Assembly (NCBI GenBank): GCA_913056415.1
Contig: CAJXNA010000014.1
Location: 1-16,836 of the forward strand
Source of the DNA: an uncultured Chloroflexota bacterium
GTDB lineage: Bacteria; Chloroflexota; Dehalococcoidia; SM23-28-2; RBG-16-64-32
DNA: 16,836 nucleotides
Reading direction: 5' to 3'
In this document: in pieces, positions 7,336 through 14,382 of the stretch
Layout of the letters: each line of letters starts with the position of its first letter
Numbering within the stretch: the stretch's first letter is position 1
Program-made: the position numbers and the translations under genes
The notes under the pieces: model-generated
Seen by the model: the letters and a program-made list of their open reading frames with translations, nothing else
Told to the model about the DNA's origin: nothing
Databases searched by the model: none

Positions 7336-8172
7336 ATGCCCACCCTGTACGTCGTCGCCACCCCCATCGGCAACCTGGAGGACGTCACCCTCCGCGCCCT
7401 CCGCGTCCTGCGTGAGGTCTCCCTCATCGCCGCCGAGGACACCCGCACCACCCGCAAGCTGCTCGCCCACTACGATATCCGCGCCCGCCTTGTCAGCTAC
7501 AACGAGCACAACAAGGTGGCGCGAACCCCACGCCTCCTCGCCGCCCTGCGCGACGGCGACGTCGCTCTCGTCTCCGAAGGCGGCACCCCCGTCATCAGCG
7601 ACCCCGGCCACGACCTGGTGACGGCGGCCCTGGAGGCAGGATTCACCGTCACGCCTATCCCCGGCCCCTCCGCCGTCACGGCCGCGCTCGCCGTCTCCGG
7701 CCTGTCCACCCGGCAGTTCACCTACCTCGGCTTCCTCCCCCGCCGCGCCGGTGAGCGCCGTCGCCTGTTCGCCTCCCTGCGCGACGACACGCGCACCATC
7801 GTCGCCTTCGAGTCGCCGCACAGGCTGCTGCGCAGCCTCTCCGACATGCACGCCGAGTGGGGCGAGCGTCGCATCGCCGTCTGCCGCGAGCTGACTAAGG
7901 CGTTCGAGGAGGTGTTCCGCGGCTCCATCAGCGAGGCGCTGGAGCACTTCGCCGATAGGCCCCGCGGTGAGTTCACGCTCGTCGTCGAGGGGTCCACTGG
8001 CCCCGCTGCGCCCGACTTCGAGGAGGTCCGCCGGGACCTGCAGCAACGCCGGCTGGACGGGGAGCCCGCCAAACGTGCCGTCGCCGAGGTCGCGCAGCGT
8101 TACGGCCTGCCTCACCGTCGGGTCTACCGCATGTGGCTGGAGATAGGCACGGAGCGCAGGGGCAACCTTTAG
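7336..8172 (+). CDS. rsmI: 16S rRNA (cytidine-1402-2'-O)-methyltransferase
   Basis: The 278-residue SAM-dependent enzyme 2'-O-methylates C1402 in the decoding centre of 16S rRNA. Family landmarks are LYVVATPIGNLEDVTLRAL (4-22), AAEDTRTTRKLL (32-43), SYNEHN (54-59), PIPGPSAVTAALAVSGL (107-123) and the ELTKAFEEV segment in the C-terminal half. The tetrapyrrole-methylase fold motif usually read as SDAGTP is SEGGTP here (80-85), a mild variant. Length is normal. The start codon lies 9 nt after a perfect TATAAT with no ribosome site, so the mRNA is probably leaderless. It is divergent from guaB3. A long stem-loop and a separate -10 box lie before metG, so rsmI is probably its own transcription unit. 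Confidence 0.95.
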   Translation: MPTLYVVATPIGNLEDVTLRALRVLREVSLIAAEDTRTTRKLLAHYDIRARLVSYNEHNKVARTPRLLAALRDGDVALVSEGGTPVISDPGHDLVTAALEAGFTVTPIPGPSAVTAALAVSGLSTRQFTYLGFLPRRAGERRRLFASLRDDTRTIVAFESPHRLLRSLSDMHAEWGERRIAVCRELTKAFEEVFRGSISEALEHFADRPRGEFTLVVEGSTGPAAPDFEEVRRDLQQRRLDGEPAKRAVAEVAQRYGLPHRRVYRMWLEIGTERRGNL

Positions 8173-8184
8173 GTCGCTAGGCCA

Positions 8185-8231
8185 GCTGGACTTGGGGTAG
8201 GGGGAAGTCTGAATCCCTCTGCCCGTCCAGC
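8185..8231. repeat. Long imperfect stem-loop between rsmI and metG
   Basis: The outer stem GCTGGAC (8185-8191) pairs with GTCCAGC (8225-8231). Inside it, GGGG pairs with CCC, and AGGGGGA pairs with TCCCTCT with one wobble, leaving an 8-nt loop. No T-run follows, so it is not a textbook intrinsic terminator, although it lies 12 nt after the rsmI stop and may protect the mRNA 3' end. A perfect 12-bp palindrome, TGCCCCGGGGCA (8243-8254), follows. It could also be a dispersed miniature repeat. Confidence 0.6.
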
Positions 8232-8297
8232 CTTAGGCATCTTGCCCCGGGGCAGGGCGGGAGCGTGGATCACTGTCTGTCCCCTTCCTAGGCTCCA

Positions 8298-8306
8298 TGC
8301 TACAAT
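8298..8306 (+). promoter_or_regulatory. Extended -10 promoter element of metG
   Basis: TGCTACAAT is an extended -10 (TGn followed by TACAAT) that ends 12 nt before ATG 8319. The -35 region is weak (TGTCCC at 17-nt spacing), as is common with extended -10 promoters. The leader would be about 5-7 nt with no ribosome site. Confidence 0.55.
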
Positions 8307-8318
8307 CCAACCGGTTCC

Positions 8319-9995
8319 ATGTCCGAAAAGATACTCGTCTGCGTAGCCTGGCCCTACGCCAACGGCTCCCTCCATACCGGACAGATCGTCGGCGCTTACC
8401 TCCCGGCCGACATCTTCGCCCGCTACCACCGCGCCTGCGGCAACAGCGTCCTCATGGTCTCCGGCAGCGACCAGCACGGCACCCCCGTCACTGTCCGCGC
8501 CGAGGCCGAGGAGCTGCCCCCGGACAAGGTGGTGGCCCGCTTCCACCAGGAGTTCCTGGAGACGTGGCAGCGGCTGGGCATAACCTTCGACCTGTTCACC
8601 ACCACCGGCACCGAGTACCACGCCCGCACCACTCACGATATCTTTCTCCGACTACTGGAGCGCGGGCACATCTACCAGGACACGATGCTCCTGCCCTACT
8701 GCCCCCAGGACAAGCGCTTCCTGCCCGACCGCTACGTGGAGGGTACTTGCCCGCACTGCGGTTATGACGGCGCCCGCGGCGACCAGTGTGATAACTGCGG
8801 CCGCACCCTCAACGCTCCTGACCTGCTCAGCCCCCGCTGCAAGATCTGCGGTACCACGCCTGAGTGGCGGGAGGAGGAGCACTTTTTCCTCCGCCTCAGC
8901 GCCTTCAACGATAAGCTCAAGGACTGGGTCTCCCCACAGACTCACTGGCGCAAGGCCGTACTCAACTGGACGATGGGCATCCTCAACGAAGGTCTCCAGG
9001 ACCGCGCCATCACCCGCGATATCAACTGGGGAGTCCCTATCCCCCTCGAAGGCTATGAGAGCAAGCGAATCTACGTCTGGTTCGAGGCCGTCATCGGGTA
9101 TCTATCGGCCTCCCAGGAGTGGGCGGAGCGTTCCGGGAAGTCGGAGTACTGGCGTGAGTACTGGCTGGACCCGTCCACCCGTAGCTACTACTTCATCGGC
9201 AAGGACAACATCCCCTTCCACACCCTCATCTGGCCGGCCATGCTGATGGGCTACAGTGAGGGCGACGAGAAGTACAACCTACCCTACGATGTCCCCGCCA
9301 ACCAGTTCCAGACCGTTCACGGCAGCAAGGCCTCCACCAGCCGCAGGCTCGCCGTCTGGGTGCCCGACTACCTATCGCGCCACGACCCTGACTCGCTTCG
9401 CTACTACCTCTCCGTGAACATGCCTGAGACCTCGGACGCGGACTTCTCCTGGAGCGATCTCGTGCGCCGCAACAACGACGAGCTCGTGGCCACCTGGGGC
9501 AATCTGGTGAACCGCGTCCTCAGCTTCACCTACCGCAACTTCGGCCGCGTGGTGCCCACCCCCGGCGAGATGACCACCGCCGATAGCGCTCTCCTGTCGC
9601 GCGCGGAGCAGGCCATAGCCGAGGCGGGCGAGAACATCGGTCTTTGCCGCTTCCGCGCCGGCCTGGAGTCGGCGATGGCCGTGGCGCGGGAGGCCAACCG
9701 CTACGTGGAGGAGAACGCTCCCTGGAACCTCATCAAGGAGGACCGCGAGCGCTGCGCCACCGTGCTCTACACCGCCGTCGGCGTCATCAGCGGGCTGAAG
9801 ACAGCCCTCTACCCCTACTTACCCTTCACCTGCCAACAGCTTCACGCCTACCTGGGCAGCGAAGGGCCCGTGGACGCCCCCGGCTGGCGGTTCGTCATAC
9901 CGCAGGCTGGACAGCCCCTGGCGGAGCCTAAGCCGCTGTTCAGGAAGCTCGACCCGGCTATCGTTGAGGAGGAGGAAGCCAGGCTAGGGCAGTAG
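8319..9995 (+). CDS. metG: Methionyl-tRNA synthetase
   Basis: The 558-residue class I synthetase charges tRNA-Met with methionine. The Rossmann-fold start is VCVAWPYANGSLHTGQ (7-22), with HTGQ (19-22) in the HIGH position. The connective peptide carries a zinc-knuckle set: C128, C144/C147, C157/C160 and C174/C177. The VWFEAVIGYLSA (253-264) and FIGKDNIPFHTLIWPA (292-307) segments are typical of MetRS. The KMSKS loop reads KASTS (337-341), close to the KFSTS form of actinobacterial-type MetRS. The anticodon-binding helical domain follows from about 375 (WSDLVRRNNDELVATWGNLVNR). There is no C-terminal EMAP/Trbp111 tRNA-binding domain, so this is the short form. It is followed after 2 nt by tatD, as the first gene of a three-gene run. 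Confidence 0.97.
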   Translation: MSEKILVCVAWPYANGSLHTGQIVGAYLPADIFARYHRACGNSVLMVSGSDQHGTPVTVRAEAEELPPDKVVARFHQEFLETWQRLGITFDLFTTTGTEYHARTTHDIFLRLLERGHIYQDTMLLPYCPQDKRFLPDRYVEGTCPHCGYDGARGDQCDNCGRTLNAPDLLSPRCKICGTTPEWREEEHFFLRLSAFNDKLKDWVSPQTHWRKAVLNWTMGILNEGLQDRAITRDINWGVPIPLEGYESKRIYVWFEAVIGYLSASQEWAERSGKSEYWREYWLDPSTRSYYFIGKDNIPFHTLIWPAMLMGYSEGDEKYNLPYDVPANQFQTVHGSKASTSRRLAVWVPDYLSRHDPDSLRYYLSVNMPETSDADFSWSDLVRRNNDELVATWGNLVNRVLSFTYRNFGRVVPTPGEMTTADSALLSRAEQAIAEAGENIGLCRFRAGLESAMAVAREANRYVEENAPWNLIKEDRERCATVLYTAVGVISGLKTALYPYLPFTCQQLHAYLGSEGPVDAPGWRFVIPQAGQPLAEPKPLFRKLDPAIVEEEEARLGQ

Positions 9996-9997
9996 AG

Positions 9998-10834
9998 ATG
10001 CTCGTCGATTCCCACTGCCACCTACAGGACTCCCAGTTCGAGTCCGACCGTGACGAGGTGCTTGACCGCGCCCGCCAGGCGGGTGTCTCCGCCTTCGTCG
10101 TGATCGGCACCGATCTGGAGAGCAGCTGGCGAGCCGTGGACCTGGCGGACTCCCACTCAGACGTCTACGCCGCTGTCGGCGTCCATCCCCACGATGCCAA
10201 GGACCTGGACGACCGCACCCTGGGCGCGCTGGAGCGGCTGGCGGACTCGCCGAAGGTTGTGGCTATAGGCGAGATAGGGCTGGACTACTACCGCAAGCTG
10301 TCGCCGCCGGAGGCGCAGATGGACGCCTTCCATCGACAGCTCGATCTCGCCCGCCGCCTCAGTCTGCCCGTCGTCATCCACTCCCGCCAGGCGGATGGGG
10401 AGACCTACGATGTCCTCGCCTCCTACGAGGAGCGGGCGCTGCCAGATTGGCCCAAGGACCGGCCCCTGGGCGTGATGCACTGCTTCGCCGGTGACCTCAT
10501 GCTGGCGCTGCGTTACATCCAGATCGGCTTCATGATCTCCATCCCCGGTACCTGCACCTACCCTAAAGCCGGCCGCATTGCCGCCGTCGCCGGTGGCATT
10601 CCTCTCCGCTGGATGGCCGTGGAGACGGATGCTCCCTACCTGCCGCCGCAACCTCACCGCGGCCTCCGCAACGAGCCCGCCTACCTGCCGGATACAGTGG
10701 CCCGCATCGCCGAGCTACGCGGCGACAGCGTACAGACCGTCGCCGAGCGTACGGCGTTGGCCACCGCCTGGCTGTTCGGCCTGGGCGACATCGCCGGCGC
10801 CGAGCTGCTGCCGCAGAGCGAGGATGTCAAGTGA
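9998..10834 (+). CDS. tatD: TatD-family metal-dependent DNase
   Basis: The 278-residue amidohydrolase-fold nuclease has the complete metal-site set: H6 and H8 in VDSHCHLQ, E92 in AIGEIGLDYYR, H128 in VVIHSR, H161 in VMHCFAG and D211 in VETDAPYLPPQ. Family members have 3'-5' exonuclease activity on DNA and may act in repair; the name refers to the twin-arginine cluster but the enzyme is not a translocase. Length is slightly above the usual 260. It starts 2 nt after the metG stop and its stop overlaps the next start, so translation is probably coupled. A tatD/ycfH gene next to metG is a widely kept bacterial arrangement. Confidence 0.95.
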   Translation: MLVDSHCHLQDSQFESDRDEVLDRARQAGVSAFVVIGTDLESSWRAVDLADSHSDVYAAVGVHPHDAKDLDDRTLGALERLADSPKVVAIGEIGLDYYRKLSPPEAQMDAFHRQLDLARRLSLPVVIHSRQADGETYDVLASYEERALPDWPKDRPLGVMHCFAGDLMLALRYIQIGFMISIPGTCTYPKAGRIAAVAGGIPLRWMAVETDAPYLPPQPHRGLRNEPAYLPDTVARIAELRGDSVQTVAERTALATAWLFGLGDIAGAELLPQSEDVK

Positions 10835-11793
10835 GGACAGACCTGCTCTACGGCCCCGTCCAGGAGGACATCGCCCTCGTGGAGGCCACGTTCGACTCCA
10901 TCAAGCAGGTAGACTACGCCCCCCTGGCGAAGATGCTGGACATCGTACTGGCCGGCGGCGGCAAGCTCTTGCGCCCCGCTCTCACCCTCCTTGGCGGACG
11001 CTTCGGCGAGTATGACCTCGACCTCCTGGTGCCGCTCGCCGCCTCCGTTGAGCTTCTGCACACCGCCTCCCTCGTGCACGACGACGTCATCGACAACGCC
11101 GCCACCCGCCGCGGCCGCCCCACGGCGAACAGCGCCTTCCACAACGCCACTACCGTGATGCTGGGCGACTACATGTTCGCCCACGCCGCTGACCAGGTGG
11201 CGCGTACCGGCAACATCCGCGTCATCCGCCTCTTCTCGCAGACGTTGATGATGATGACGAAAGGCGAGATCGGTCAGGACCTGACCGCCTACGACAGCCG
11301 TCAGACGGTGCGCGACTACCTCCAGCGGATCGGCGGCAAGACGGCGTCGTTGTTCGCCACCGCCTGCCAGGGCGGCGCGGTCGTGGCCCAGGAACCGGAG
11401 GAGTGGATCGATGCCCTGCGCGGCTACGGGTACAACTTCGGCATGGCGTTCCAGATCGTAGACGACATCCTGGACCTGACCGGCGACGAGGCGGAGATGG
11501 GCAAGCCGGTGGGCAGCGACCTCATGCAGGGTACGCTCACCCTCCCCGCGCTCATCCTCATGGATCGCTATCCCGAAGATAACCCGGTCCAAAAGTTCCT
11601 CGCCAGCCCCAGTAAGGAGCTCCTGGCGCCCGCAGTCGAGGCGATCCGTGGCTCCGACATACCACAGGAGTCCTACGAGATGGCCCGAAACTTCTGCGCC
11701 AGCGCCCACGAAGCCCTATCTGTGCTTCCTGACGGCGCGGCCCGCCAGGCCCTCTACGACCTCACGGACTACGTGCTGGAGCGGCGCAGCTAA
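10831..11793 (+). CDS. Long-chain polyprenyl (trans-prenyl) diphosphate synthase
   Basis: The 320-residue all-helical prenyltransferase condenses isopentenyl diphosphate units onto an allylic primer. The first aspartate-rich motif is DDVID (84-88) in LVHDDVIDNAATRRGRP; the second is DDILD (211-215) in FQIVDDILDLTGDE. The usual GKLLRPAL (44-51) and GKPVGSDLMQGTLTLP (224-239) are present. The residues 4 and 5 before the first motif are small (S80, A79) rather than aromatic. In this family that leaves the product tunnel open and suggests a long product (hexaprenyl or longer), probably a menaquinone side chain. The start GTG 10831 overlaps the tatD stop by 4 nt, with GAGGA 6 nt upstream. It is the last gene of the plus-strand run. 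Confidence 0.93.
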   Translation: MRTDLLYGPVQEDIALVEATFDSIKQVDYAPLAKMLDIVLAGGGKLLRPALTLLGGRFGEYDLDLLVPLAASVELLHTASLVHDDVIDNAATRRGRPTANSAFHNATTVMLGDYMFAHAADQVARTGNIRVIRLFSQTLMMMTKGEIGQDLTAYDSRQTVRDYLQRIGGKTASLFATACQGGAVVAQEPEEWIDALRGYGYNFGMAFQIVDDILDLTGDEAEMGKPVGSDLMQGTLTLPALILMDRYPEDNPVQKFLASPSKELLAPAVEAIRGSDIPQESYEMARNFCASAHEALSVLPDGAARQALYDLTDYVLERRS

Positions 11794-11806
11794 CCCGCGG
11801 CGTAAC

Positions 11807-11819
11807 GCTCACCCTGAGC
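11807..11819. terminator. Small hairpin between convergent genes, possible terminator
   Basis: GCTCA-CCC-TGAGC is a perfect 5-bp stem with a 3-nt loop in the 37-nt gap between the convergent prenyl synthase and fmdB genes. There is no T-run on either side, so terminator function is uncertain. Confidence 0.3.
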
Positions 11820-11830
11820 TTACCAACGGG

Positions 11831-12262
11831 CTAGGTGATCGCCTTGCGTGCTGGCTTGCGTTTCTTCGCCGCCTTCGGTTGGCGAAAACCACGCGCGTCC
11901 ACCCCCCAGCGGTCACGGTAAGACACGTCCTTGGCCCGTGCGGCCTGACCCTCCATGGCCGCCGTAATCTCGCCCTTCGCGGGCCGGGGCTTCGGTTTTG
12001 GCGGGGTCAACTCGGGGTGGTCGTACCAGCTCATACGCTTAGCGCGCTTCTTGACCTCCTTGCCCATGTGCCAGAACGTCCCCTTGTCCGGCAGCCGGCG
12101 AGGGTAGCCGTCCCGGAAAGTGAAGGCGTTGAAGCTGGACATGATGCGCGGGGCGTCGCGGCTGCACTCCGGGCAGGGCACGGCCACGGACGCCTCCCGC
12201 ATCGGACGGATGATTTCGAAGATGCCATTACAGGGCTCGCAGTGGTACTCGTACAGGGGCAT
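11831..12262 (-). CDS. FmdB-type zinc-ribbon protein, long copy
   Basis: The 143-residue protein begins MPLYEYHCEPC and has a compact zinc ribbon with C8, C11, C30 and C33 (CPEC). This is the FmdB/CxxC_CXXC_SSSS family, named for a putative regulator of formamidase but without a settled role. After the ribbon, the motif IMSSFNAFTF is shared in outline with the neighbouring copy. A long Lys/Arg/Pro-rich tail (about 68-143) follows, which could contact nucleic acid or ribosomes. AGAGG lies 5 nt before the ATG and overlaps the stop of the copy upstream. It is the last gene of the dnaX operon and a tandem paralogue of 12265-12561. Confidence 0.88.
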   Translation of the reverse strand: MPLYEYHCEPCNGIFEIIRPMREASVAVPCPECSRDAPRIMSSFNAFTFRDGYPRRLPDKGTFWHMGKEVKKRAKRMSWYDHPELTPPKPKPRPAKGEITAAMEGQAARAKDVSYRDRWGVDARGFRQPKAAKKRKPARKAIT

Positions 12263-12264
12263 GG

Positions 12265-12561
12265 TTACCTCTTCGCCGCCTTGGCGCCGCGCCTGCCTGT
12301 CCGGTAGGCAGGCTTGCTCTTCGCCTTCACAGGCGCCACAGTCGACTTCTTCGGCTTCACGTTCCTCACCGGCCTCTGGTGAAACGGCACCCGTTGTGGG
12401 TATCCCTTGGCCCAGGACATCGCTGAGAACGATGTCGGCATGATGCGCTCGGCGTCACGGCCGCACTCCGGGCAGGGGATAGCCGCGTCCGACTCTCGCA
12501 GCAAGCGTAACGCCTCGAACACCTTATCGCACTTCTCGCAGTAGTACTCGTATAGCGGCAT
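12265..12561 (-). CDS. FmdB-type zinc-ribbon protein, short copy
   Basis: The 98-residue protein begins MPLYEYYCEKC and has zinc-ribbon cysteines C8, C11, C30 and C33 (CPECGRDAERIM). It shares the first 40 residues closely with the next gene downstream and also ends in a basic Lys/Arg-rich tail. A tandem duplication followed by divergence of the tails is the simplest history. The gene starts 3 nt after the recO stop, with AGAGG 8 nt before ATG 12561, and ends 2 nt before the next FmdB start, so both copies are probably translated with recO. The cellular role is not known; conserved zinc ribbon plus basic tail suggests binding to nucleic acid or protein. Confidence 0.88.
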   Translation of the reverse strand: MPLYEYYCEKCDKVFEALRLLRESDAAIPCPECGRDAERIMPTSFSAMSWAKGYPQRVPFHQRPVRNVKPKKSTVAPVKAKSKPAYRTGRRGAKAAKR

Positions 12562-12564
12562 CGC

Positions 12565-13341
12565 TCAGACCTCTAGCGGCTGCTGCTCCCGTCGCAACCG
12601 CTCCACGAAGGCGGCGGCGTTGACGTCGCGTTCCAGCATGTAGACGATGTAGCTGCGGAGGTGGCGCTCCACCTCCTGCGCTAGCGCCGGCGGCATGCTC
12701 AGCCGTTCTGTCTCTTTATACGATGCGCGCTGGAGCAGTCGCAACACCTTGAGCCCATTCAGCGATAGAGTCCGCGTGCCCGCCGCCCCCGCGCCGCACG
12801 AGGAGCAGTACGTCCCTCCCCCAGCAGGCGCGAAGAAATTCTGCTGCGGTTGAAGCGGCTGGTTGCAGCCCAGGCAACGCGCCAGCTCCGGCCGGAAGCC
12901 GCTCAGGTCCAGCAGCCGCATCTCATAGTATCGCAGCACGATGTCCTGATCCGCGTCGCTCTGGAGGCGGCGCAGCGTCTCCAGCAGCAACCGGTAGGTG
13001 GCCACGCTCTCCATCCGCTCCGGCAGGAAGCGGTCCGCGAGCTCGGCGACGTAGAGGGCGCGGCTGAGCCGGTCCAGGTCATCGCGCAGACGCTGGAAGC
13101 TCTCCAGCGTCTCACACCCGGCGATCACCTCCATCGTCCGCCCCCGCGCTAGCTGCACCATGCAGCGGTTCAGCGGCTGGAGGTGCCCCGACATCCGGCT
13201 GGTGGTCTTGCGCACGCCCTTCGCCTTGGCGTCCAGCTTGCCGTATGCCGGCGTGTGAAGCGTGAGGATACGGTCCGCCTCGCCCAGCTTCCGCTGCCGC
13301 AGGACGATCGCCTCCGTCTTGTACAGCCGTGGTGGCGCCAT
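12565..13341 (-). CDS. recO: DNA repair protein RecO
   Basis: The 258-residue RecO helps load RecA onto SSB-coated gaps in the RecF pathway, together with RecR. The N-terminal OB fold is about 5-80 (YKTEAIVLRQRKLGEADRIL then AKGVRKTTSRMSGHLQPLN). A helical domain follows with a four-cysteine zinc site C156, C159, C179 and C182 (RCLGCNQPL and YCSSCGAG), the type found in many Gram-positive and Deinococcus-like RecO proteins. The start ATG 13341 is 1 nt after the recR stop, so translation is likely coupled; there is no strong separate ribosome site. Having recO directly after recR puts both partners of the RecOR complex in one message. Confidence 0.95.
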   Translation of the reverse strand: MAPPRLYKTEAIVLRQRKLGEADRILTLHTPAYGKLDAKAKGVRKTTSRMSGHLQPLNRCMVQLARGRTMEVIAGCETLESFQRLRDDLDRLSRALYVAELADRFLPERMESVATYRLLLETLRRLQSDADQDIVLRYYEMRLLDLSGFRPELARCLGCNQPLQPQQNFFAPAGGGTYCSSCGAGAAGTRTLSLNGLKVLRLLQRASYKETERLSMPPALAQEVERHLRSYIVYMLERDVNAAAFVERLRREQQPLEV

Positions 13342-13342
13342 C

Positions 13343-13960
13343 CTACTGCTCGACCTCCTGGCGACCCTCCATCGCCCGCGTCAGCGTGACGTCGTCGGCG
13401 TACTCCAGGTCGCCCCCCATCGGCAGGCCCCGCGCCAGCCGCGTCACCTTGACCCCCAACGGCCGTAGCAGCCGCGTCAGGTACATCGCCGTCGCCTCCC
13501 CCTCCAGGTTGGGGTTCGTCGCCAGGATCACCTCGCTCACCTCGTCGCCGCGCAGCCGCGCCAGCAGCTCCTCGATCTTCAGCTCCTCCGGCCCGATGCC
13601 GTCCATCGGCGAGATAGCGCCGTGGAGCACGTGGTACAGACCCTGGTAGCTGCCGGAGCGCTCCACCGCCAGGGTGTCCATCGGCTCCTCCACTACGCAG
13701 ACCATGCTCCGGTCACGGCGGTCGCCGTCGCAGATGCGGCAGGGGTTCGTGTCGGTGACGTTCTGACAGGTGGCGCAGAAAATGATCCGCTCCTTCACCT
13801 CCAGGATCGCCTCGGCCAGCGCTCGCGCCTCGGCGACCGGCATGCGCAGCAGGTAGTAGGTCAACCGCTGGGCGCTCTTCGGGCCCACGCCGGGGAGCTT
13901 GTGAAACTCCTCGATCAGGCGCACCACGGGCCCGGGGGCCGCCGTCGTCTGTTCGTTCAC
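13343..13960 (-). CDS. recR: Recombination protein RecR
   Basis: The 205-residue RecR forms rings on DNA and works with RecO and RecF in gap repair. The domain order is complete: helix-hairpin-helix at 22-33 (LPGVGPKSAQRL), a four-cysteine zinc finger C62, C65, C74 and C77, and a Toprim domain from about 87 (VCVVEEPMDTLAVERSG) with ATNPNLEGEATAMYL (147-161) and ARGLPMGGDLEYAD (176-189). The start is GTG 13960 with a weak GGTG upstream. It follows ybaB after 50 nt and precedes recO by 1 nt. The dnaX-ybaB-recR order is one of the most widely kept gene strings in bacteria. Confidence 0.97.
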   Translation of the reverse strand: MNEQTTAAPGPVVRLIEEFHKLPGVGPKSAQRLTYYLLRMPVAEARALAEAILEVKERIIFCATCQNVTDTNPCRICDGDRRDRSMVCVVEEPMDTLAVERSGSYQGLYHVLHGAISPMDGIGPEELKIEELLARLRGDEVSEVILATNPNLEGEATAMYLTRLLRPLGVKVTRLARGLPMGGDLEYADDVTLTRAMEGRQEVEQ

Positions 13961-14010
13961 GAGATGATCACCTTCGAGTCGGAAACCGGGCCGCCGTCCG
14001 TTTTTGGCTG

Positions 14011-14334
14011 CTAGCCGGTGAGGCCGGGGATGTTCAACCCGCCGGCAACCCCTGCGAGCTGTTGCATCTGCGCCGCCCTGATCTGCTCCAGCGCCTCGTT
14101 TATGGCGGCCATGATTAGATCCTGCAGCATCTCCACGTCGCTGCCTTCCACCACCTCGGGCTGGATGGTGATCGAGTTCAGCTTCGGTTGCGCGTTCATC
14201 ACGACCGCCACGGCGCCCCCGCCGGAGGACGCCTCGATGATCGTCTCCTCCAGCGCCTTCTGCGCCTGCGCGATCTTGCCCTGGAGCGCCTGGAACTGCT
14301 TCATCATCTCCGGGTTCATTCCACGCTGCGTCAT
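14011..14334 (-). CDS. ybaB: YbaB/EbfC-family nucleoid-associated protein
   Basis: The 107-residue DNA-binding protein binds as a tweezer-like dimer. It has the family pattern: an N-terminal Met/Gln-rich helix (NPEMMKQFQALQGKIAQAQ), a middle beta section with SGGGAVAVVMNAQPKLNSITI (about 37-57), and a C-terminal helix (DLIMAAINEALEQIR). GGAGG stands 5 nt before ATG 14334. A TACAAT (14363 to 14358, minus strand) in the 48-nt gap after dnaX could give an internal promoter, but no -35 match is seen. Its place between dnaX and recR supports the assignment. Confidence 0.95.
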   Translation of the reverse strand: MTQRGMNPEMMKQFQALQGKIAQAQKALEETIIEASSGGGAVAVVMNAQPKLNSITIQPEVVEGSDVEMLQDLIMAAINEALEQIRAAQMQQLAGVAGGLNIPGLTG

Positions 14335-14382
14335 CTAGACCTCCAATCCCCGATGGTATTGTATATGTTCACCCATCCGGCC

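Noticed and set aside
7246..8115. Long minus-strand open frame opposite rsmI (289 codons)
   Set aside because: It is a shadow of the GC-rich rsmI gene: Gly/Ala/Val-rich translation, no family motifs, and rsmI has full conservation on the other strand.
10681..11709. Long minus-strand open frame opposite the prenyl synthase (342 codons)
   Set aside because: Low-complexity antisense translation. The plus strand carries both aspartate-rich motifs and a coupled start.
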